This document shows positions 60,265-64,000 of a stretch of 64,000 nt of DNA, piece by piece; the first letter of the stretch is position 1, and each line of letters begins with the position of its first letter. The notes under the pieces were generated by a model. That model had not been told where the DNA came from and ran no database searches. It worked only from the letters and a program-made list of their open reading frames with translations. The position numbers were made by a program, and so were the translations under genes. Source of the DNA: Martelella sp. HB161492 (GTDB lineage: Bacteria > Pseudomonadota > Alphaproteobacteria > Rhizobiales > Rhizobiaceae); NCBI RefSeq assembly GCF_013184775.1, contig NZ_JAATVV010000013.1:1-64000 (forward strand). The letters are read 5' to 3'.

Positions 60265-60612
60265 ATGATGAATCCGGTTCTGGTGGCTTATGGCGCGCTG
60301 GCGATTGCCATTATCTCCGAGGTGATCGGCTCGACGCTGTTGCAGAAGTCGGACGGGTTTACCCGGCTCCTGCCGACACTGGGCGTTGCCGTCTTCTACA
60401 TCATCGCCTTCTTCCTGCTGTCGCAGGCGCTGAAGGCAATCCCGCTCGGGGTCGCCTATGCGATTTGGGCCGGGCTCGGTATCGTGCTGACGGCGGCGAT
60501 CAGCGTTGTCTATCTGCGCCAGCCGCTTGATCTTGCCGGCATGATCGGCATTGCCATGATTGTCGGCGGTGTCGTGGTGATGAACCTGTTTTCCTCCACG
60601 GCCGGGCACTGA
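60265..60612 (+). CDS. small multidrug resistance (SMR) family transporter
   Basis: A 115-residue EmrE-type protein with four membrane helices. The essential Glu lies in AIISEVIGST (about residue 16), and the usual GVAYAIWAGLGIVLTA segment is present. It exchanges cationic drugs or guanidinium-like ions for protons as a dimer. It lies 28 bp after polA on the same strand and may share its transcript. Confidence 0.92.
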   Translation: MMNPVLVAYGALAIAIISEVIGSTLLQKSDGFTRLLPTLGVAVFYIIAFFLLSQALKAIPLGVAYAIWAGLGIVLTAAISVVYLRQPLDLAGMIGIAMIVGGVVVMNLFSSTAGH

Positions 60613-60647
60613 ATGCGGCGCTCGGGCTGGTCAAGCAGTGCCGGCAA

Positions 60648-61229
60648 TCAGCCTGGCAGGTAGGCGCGGAGCGTGGTGATGAACATGGCGGCGGCGGTGT
60701 CGAGTTCACCGGAATTGTCGATGGATATCACGTCGAAATCGCCATGAACGGCCATATTGGCGCGCGACAGGCGGTTGAGGATCTCCTCCCGGCTTTCCCG
60801 TCCGCGTGCCTGAAGCCTAGCGGCGAGAATATCCGGCGTGGCCGTCACATTGATCACGGTCAGCCGCTTGAAGGCATCGCGAAACAGCGGCAGTGCCTTG
60901 CGCGATCCGTTGCAGATCGCAATGCCGCCGGCAGAAACAAAATCGCACGCATCGGCGGGAATGCCGTAATGGAGCCCGTGGGCGAACCACGACACGGCGA
61001 AGGCGCCGCGCTCTGCCATTTCGATGAAGGCGTCTGGCGTGGTGCTGTCATGATCCTCGGTTGCACCATCGCGCGGCCGTGTAATGACACGGCGCTGAAA
61101 GCGGATACCGTCATGGCCGGCAAGACTGACGGCGGCCCGGTTGATCAGACTGTCCTTGCCGGCGCCAGACGGGCCGACAACAACAATCACCCGGCCGCCT
61201 TCAGGCTTCGGTGTCACAAGGTTCATCAC
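60648..61229 (-). CDS. phnN: ribose 1,5-bisphosphokinase PhnN
   Basis: A 193-residue guanylate-kinase-like P-loop protein. Walker A is GPSGAGKDS (residues 19-27), and VITRPRD and FAHGLHYGIP are also present. It phosphorylates ribose 1,5-bisphosphate to PRPP at the end of the phosphonate (C-P lyase) route. Its start overlaps the phnM stop by 4 bp (ATGA), so the two are coupled. It is the last gene of the phn run in this window. Confidence 0.93.
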   Translation of the reverse strand: MMNLVTPKPEGGRVIVVVGPSGAGKDSLINRAAVSLAGHDGIRFQRRVITRPRDGATEDHDSTTPDAFIEMAERGAFAVSWFAHGLHYGIPADACDFVSAGGIAICNGSRKALPLFRDAFKRLTVINVTATPDILAARLQARGRESREEILNRLSRANMAVHGDFDVISIDNSGELDTAAAMFITTLRAYLPG

Positions 61230-62365
61230 GCGACCCGCTTTCCGCCACGCCAGACGGCGCGCGTCACCGGCACACCTTCCGGGCGATAGACCCGGACGAT
61301 ATCGGCGCGAAGGCCCGGCGCGATCCGGCCGCGATCGGTAAGGCCAACGGTCTTTGCGGGCGTTGCCGTTACCATTTTCAGGGCCTGCGGCAGGGTGATG
61401 CCGTCCACCTCGTCGGCCAGCACGAAGGGCGCGTAAAGCAGGCTGAGCGGCACATAATCCGATGACAGCACGTCGAGAACAGCATTTGCTGCGAGATCGC
61501 GCGCGGCGATATTGCCGGAATGGGACTTGCCGCGCACCACATTCGGCGCGCCCATCAGCACCGAAAGGCCAGCGCCGTGGGAGGCACGGGCGGCATCGAA
61601 ACTGGTCGGGAACTCCGCCAGCTTCACACCATGATCGATCGCTTCGGTGACATGGGCTTCGGTGGCATCGTCATGGCTCGCAACGGTGATCGCGCGGGCG
61701 GCGCAATGATCGGCAATGTAGCGGCGATGCTTTTCCGAATAGAGGGCGGAGGCTTCCTGGCGGCGTTTGATGAAGGCACTGAAAGCATCGTCGGACAGGC
61801 CGCGCTTGGTCTTGTAATAGAGCGTATATTGTTCGAGCTCGGTAAACTGACGCTGACCCGGGGCATGATCCATCAGTGAGGCAAGTTTCACATGCGGGTC
61901 ATCTTCGAAATCCGAGAAATGCTCCAGCACGTCACCTGCCGATACCTCGCAGCGCAGATGCAGGAAGTGCTGGGCGCGCAGCCGGTCTTCTCGTTCGGCC
62001 CTGGAAATGGCATCGGCCATCTCGCGCATTTCGCCCTGCTTGAAGCCGCCATCCTCGTCGGAGCCGAGGCGCAGGCAGTCGAACACGGTGGTGATGCCGG
62101 AGGTGACGATCTGGGCATCATGGGCCTGAACGGCGGCGATCTGGTTCCAGCGCACGCCGGGGCGCGGGGAATAATGCCCTTCCAGATGGTCGGTGTGCAG
62201 CTCGACGAGGCCGGGGATCAGGTAGTCACCCTCGAAATCCTCGCCATGGGCGCTTGTTCCTTCAGAAATATCGGCAATCAGTCCGTCGCGGACGAGGACC
62301 GAGCCCTGGACGATCTCGTCCTCGAGCACGATCGCGGCATTGGTGAATATGGTTTCCTTGGTCAT
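61226..62365 (-). CDS. phnM: alpha-D-ribose 1-methylphosphonate 5-triphosphate diphosphatase PhnM
   Basis: A 379-residue amidohydrolase. The metal motif is in VELHTDHLEGHY, later ligands are in VASHDDATEAH and the C-terminal RGRIAPGLRADIV segment is usual. It removes pyrophosphate from the phosphonate-ribose triphosphate intermediate before C-P bond cleavage. The C-P lyase core genes (phnGHIJKL) are not in the window and would lie beyond the right edge or elsewhere. Confidence 0.93.
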   Translation of the reverse strand: MTKETIFTNAAIVLEDEIVQGSVLVRDGLIADISEGTSAHGEDFEGDYLIPGLVELHTDHLEGHYSPRPGVRWNQIAAVQAHDAQIVTSGITTVFDCLRLGSDEDGGFKQGEMREMADAISRAEREDRLRAQHFLHLRCEVSAGDVLEHFSDFEDDPHVKLASLMDHAPGQRQFTELEQYTLYYKTKRGLSDDAFSAFIKRRQEASALYSEKHRRYIADHCAARAITVASHDDATEAHVTEAIDHGVKLAEFPTSFDAARASHGAGLSVLMGAPNVVRGKSHSGNIAARDLAANAVLDVLSSDYVPLSLLYAPFVLADEVDGITLPQALKMVTATPAKTVGLTDRGRIAPGLRADIVRVYRPEGVPVTRAVWRGGKRVA

Positions 62366-62387
62366 TTCGGTTCAAGCTTTCGTCTGT

Positions 62388-63074
62388 TCAGCCGGTCAGT
62401 TTCTGCCAGCGTCTTACGGTAAAGGGGTCGCCGCGATTTTCCTCGACAAAGAGTGCCAGCCCGTCAATTGCGAGCGGACGGCCGATGAAGGCCCCGAAAT
62501 ATGCAGCCGCGGCCGAGCGGATCACGGCGGCATCCGTGCCCTGGACCGGCCCGGTCAGCGTCATGTGGAAGCGGAATTCGTCAAAGACATAAGGATAACC
62601 CCAGCGCATCAGATTGGCACGCTCGGCATCCGACAGGCTCTCCGGCTTGCGGCGGGCAATATCCGCCTCGGAAAGCGGCGCGCGCATCGGCTCGAAATGA
62701 TCGACCACGGTCGCGGCAAAGGCCTGGAGATGCGGGTAGCGCTCGGTCGGCACCAGGGCGAAGAAATTGCCGAGTTCGCCAAGCGTGATTTCCGGCAGGG
62801 TGAAGGGGGAATGTTTACGGCAGAAAACGTCGAACGCGGCCTCAAGGGCGGACGGGGTGACGGTTTCTTTCAGCGTGAAGGGGGCCTTCAGCGTGGCGTG
62901 GAAGCCGTAACGGGCGGCGGCGGCTGTTACAACCTGCATCCGGTCGGGGCTGATCGGCACAGTTTCCGGGAAGGCGACCGGCGCTGCGGAAAAGGCGCTG
63001 CGGCCAAGCCAGTTGCTGGCCGCTGTGGTCAGCGGGTCGGTTGCCTCGGGAGTGAAATAGATGGCGTAGCGCAA
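62388..63074 (-). CDS. DUF1045 / 2H phosphoesterase-like phosphonate-locus protein
   Basis: A 228-residue protein of the DUF1045 family that accompanies phn genes. It has two H-x-T-L motifs, FHATLKAPF and FHMTLTGPV, the hallmark of 2H phosphodiesterases. It may therefore hydrolyse a cyclic ribose phosphate intermediate, which is inference from fold and location. I start at TTG 63074 (AAGGA nine bases upstream). The ATG at 63182 gives an N-terminal extension with no family likeness. Confidence 0.85.
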   Translation of the reverse strand: MRYAIYFTPEATDPLTTAASNWLGRSAFSAAPVAFPETVPISPDRMQVVTAAAARYGFHATLKAPFTLKETVTPSALEAAFDVFCRKHSPFTLPEITLGELGNFFALVPTERYPHLQAFAATVVDHFEPMRAPLSEADIARRKPESLSDAERANLMRWGYPYVFDEFRFHMTLTGPVQGTDAAVIRSAAAAYFGAFIGRPLAIDGLALFVEENRGDPFTVRRWQKLTG

Positions 63075-63187
63075 GAAACGAAATCCTTGAAAACATGAAA
63101 CCGGCAGCAAGGTGAGGGGATTCGTTGTTTCACACAAGCAACCGATGGGCGCGGGGGCAAAAACCTGAACTTTTGCCCGCACTTCAT

Positions 63188-64000
63188 TCAGTGGTGGTCA
63201 GTCTTCGCTGTTCCCATCAGGCGGGACCTGAGGGCATTGGAAATATTGTCGAAGATGAAGACCACAATAAGGATCAGCACCACCATATAGGCAACGTTTT
63301 CCCAGTCGGAATTGGTGCGCATCGCCTCCCACAGCTTCAGGCCGATACCGCCGGCACCAACCGCGCCGATGATGGTGGCCGAGCGGGTGTTGCTCTCCCA
63401 GAAATAGAGCGCCTGCGAGCAGAACAGCGGCAGAACCTGCGGCAGCACGCCGAAACGCTGGACGGCAATGGGCGAGGCGCCGACGGATTTGACGCCCTCG
63501 CGCTGCTTGTCATCGATGTTTTCCAGCGCTTCGGAATAGAGCTTTCCGAGCGTTCCGGTATCGGTGAAGAAAATCGCCGACATGCCGGCCAGCGGCCCGG
63601 GGCCGAAGGCGCGGGTGAAGAACAGCGCCCAGATGAACATGTCGACGGAGCGCTGGAAATCGAAGAAGCGCTTGACGATCTGGTTCACCGGCTTGTTGCG
63701 GAAGATGTTCCGCGCAGCGAGGAAGGACAGCGGAAAGGCAAGGATGCCAGCGAACAGCGTGCCGACAAAGGCCATGACGATGGTCTGGCCGAGCTTGATC
63801 CAGACATCGAGATGCTGCCAGGAGGGATTGTAGAGGAAATCATTCAGCGCCAGCGCGAAATTGCTCTTTTGCGGGTCGATGCGCGGCGCGGCAAGGATCG
63901 CCTGCGCCACCTGGCCGAAGGACATGCCCCAGAAGGCGGAATTGGTGTCGAAGAAGAAGTTTTCCCAACCGAGGAAACGGCGATGGACGAGAACCTTGTC
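63188..64000 (-). CDS. phnE: phosphonate ABC transporter permease PhnE, cut by the window edge
   Basis: An inner-membrane permease. The frame is open from the right edge, so the true start is beyond 64000 (at least 25 more codons upstream of the ATG at 63925). It has at least five hydrophobic segments, the EAA-like region QREGVKSVGASPIAVQRFGVLPQVLP and the PhnE-specific FFDFQRSVDMFIWALFFTRAFGPGPLAG. It is first of the minus-strand phn run in this window; PhnC and PhnD are not visible. Confidence 0.92.
   Translation of the reverse strand, partial: DKVLVHRRFLGWENFFFDTNSAFWGMSFGQVAQAILAAPRIDPQKSNFALALNDFLYNPSWQHLDVWIKLGQTIVMAFVGTLFAGILAFPLSFLAARNIFRNKPVNQIVKRFFDFQRSVDMFIWALFFTRAFGPGPLAGMSAIFFTDTGTLGKLYSEALENIDDKQREGVKSVGASPIAVQRFGVLPQVLPLFCSQALYFWESNTRSATIIGAVGAGGIGLKLWEAMRTNSDWENVAYMVVLILIVVFIFDNISNALRSRLMGTAKTDHH

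Noticed and set aside
1-64000. CRISPR arrays, insertion sequences, prophage or integrase genes
   Set aside because: I looked for evenly spaced repeats, transposase or integrase motifs and tRNA-disrupting repeats and saw none.

Overview
The window looks like chromosome of a Hyphomicrobiales (Rhizobiales) alphaproteobacterium, probably Rhizobiaceae-like. The evidence is GC-rich coding sequence with strong AGGAGG-type ribosome sites, the block dnaJ-dnaK-PBP1-M20 peptidase-polA, a LuxI/LuxR pair of rhizobial type, a PhnE-DUF1045-PhnM-PhnN run, and intergenic palindromes of the kind common in rhizobia. The organism call is inference. I saw no insertion sequence, prophage or CRISPR array.

Region 1 (about 0.1-23.8 kb) is a large accessory catabolic locus. 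It holds an HpaB-like FADH2-dependent monooxygenase and its flavin reductase, a bicupin, a DUF3500 protein, a FAH-family enzyme, a metallo-beta-lactamase-fold enzyme, a GST, two carboxymuconolactone-decarboxylase-like proteins, a D-2-hydroxyacid dehydrogenase, an SDR, a SnoaL-like protein, a homologue of 6-oxocamphor hydrolase, a ThDP enzyme, a LigI-like amidohydrolase, an epimerase, an aldehyde dehydrogenase, a TRAP transporter (DctP separate from a fused DctQM), an MFS transporter and an AraC-family regulator. Two alpha/beta-hydrolase-fold proteins have alanine where the catalytic serine should be. Six promoter regions share a 29-bp motif built on GGCGACTC. Each copy points at its gene and lies 40-72 nt upstream of the start, so the locus looks like one regulon, most simply of the AraC protein. 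The proposed role is uptake and breakdown of an aromatic or alicyclic acid through hydroxylation, oxygenolytic cleavage and retro-Claisen cleavage. The substrate is unknown.

Region 2 (about 24-36.3 kb) is a peptide or amide utilisation locus. A GntR regulator heads a minus-strand run: binding protein, creatinase-like M24 protein lacking metal ligands, two permeases, AstE/AspA-like deacylase, two ABC ATPases and an amidohydrolase. A divergent aldo/keto reductase and a DUF885 protein complete it.

Region 3 (36.3-49.7 kb) is mixed: an orphan GntR, tRNA-Phe(GAA), an ArsR regulator, a glyoxalase-related protein, a luxR-luxI quorum-sensing module with a previously uncalled 57-residue gene, a GH13 sucrose-phosphorylase-like enzyme, a sulfide/persulfide operon with an 18-bp operator palindrome, moeB/thiF, slyX, recF, and two secreted low-complexity proteins in AT-rich surroundings.

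Region 4 (49.7-64 kb) is core genome: dnaJ, dnaK with an RpoH-like promoter, PBP1a, an M20 dipeptidase, a likely three-hairpin small RNA with C-rich loops beside polA, polA, an SMR exporter, and phnN, phnM, a DUF1045 gene and a phnE cut by the right edge.
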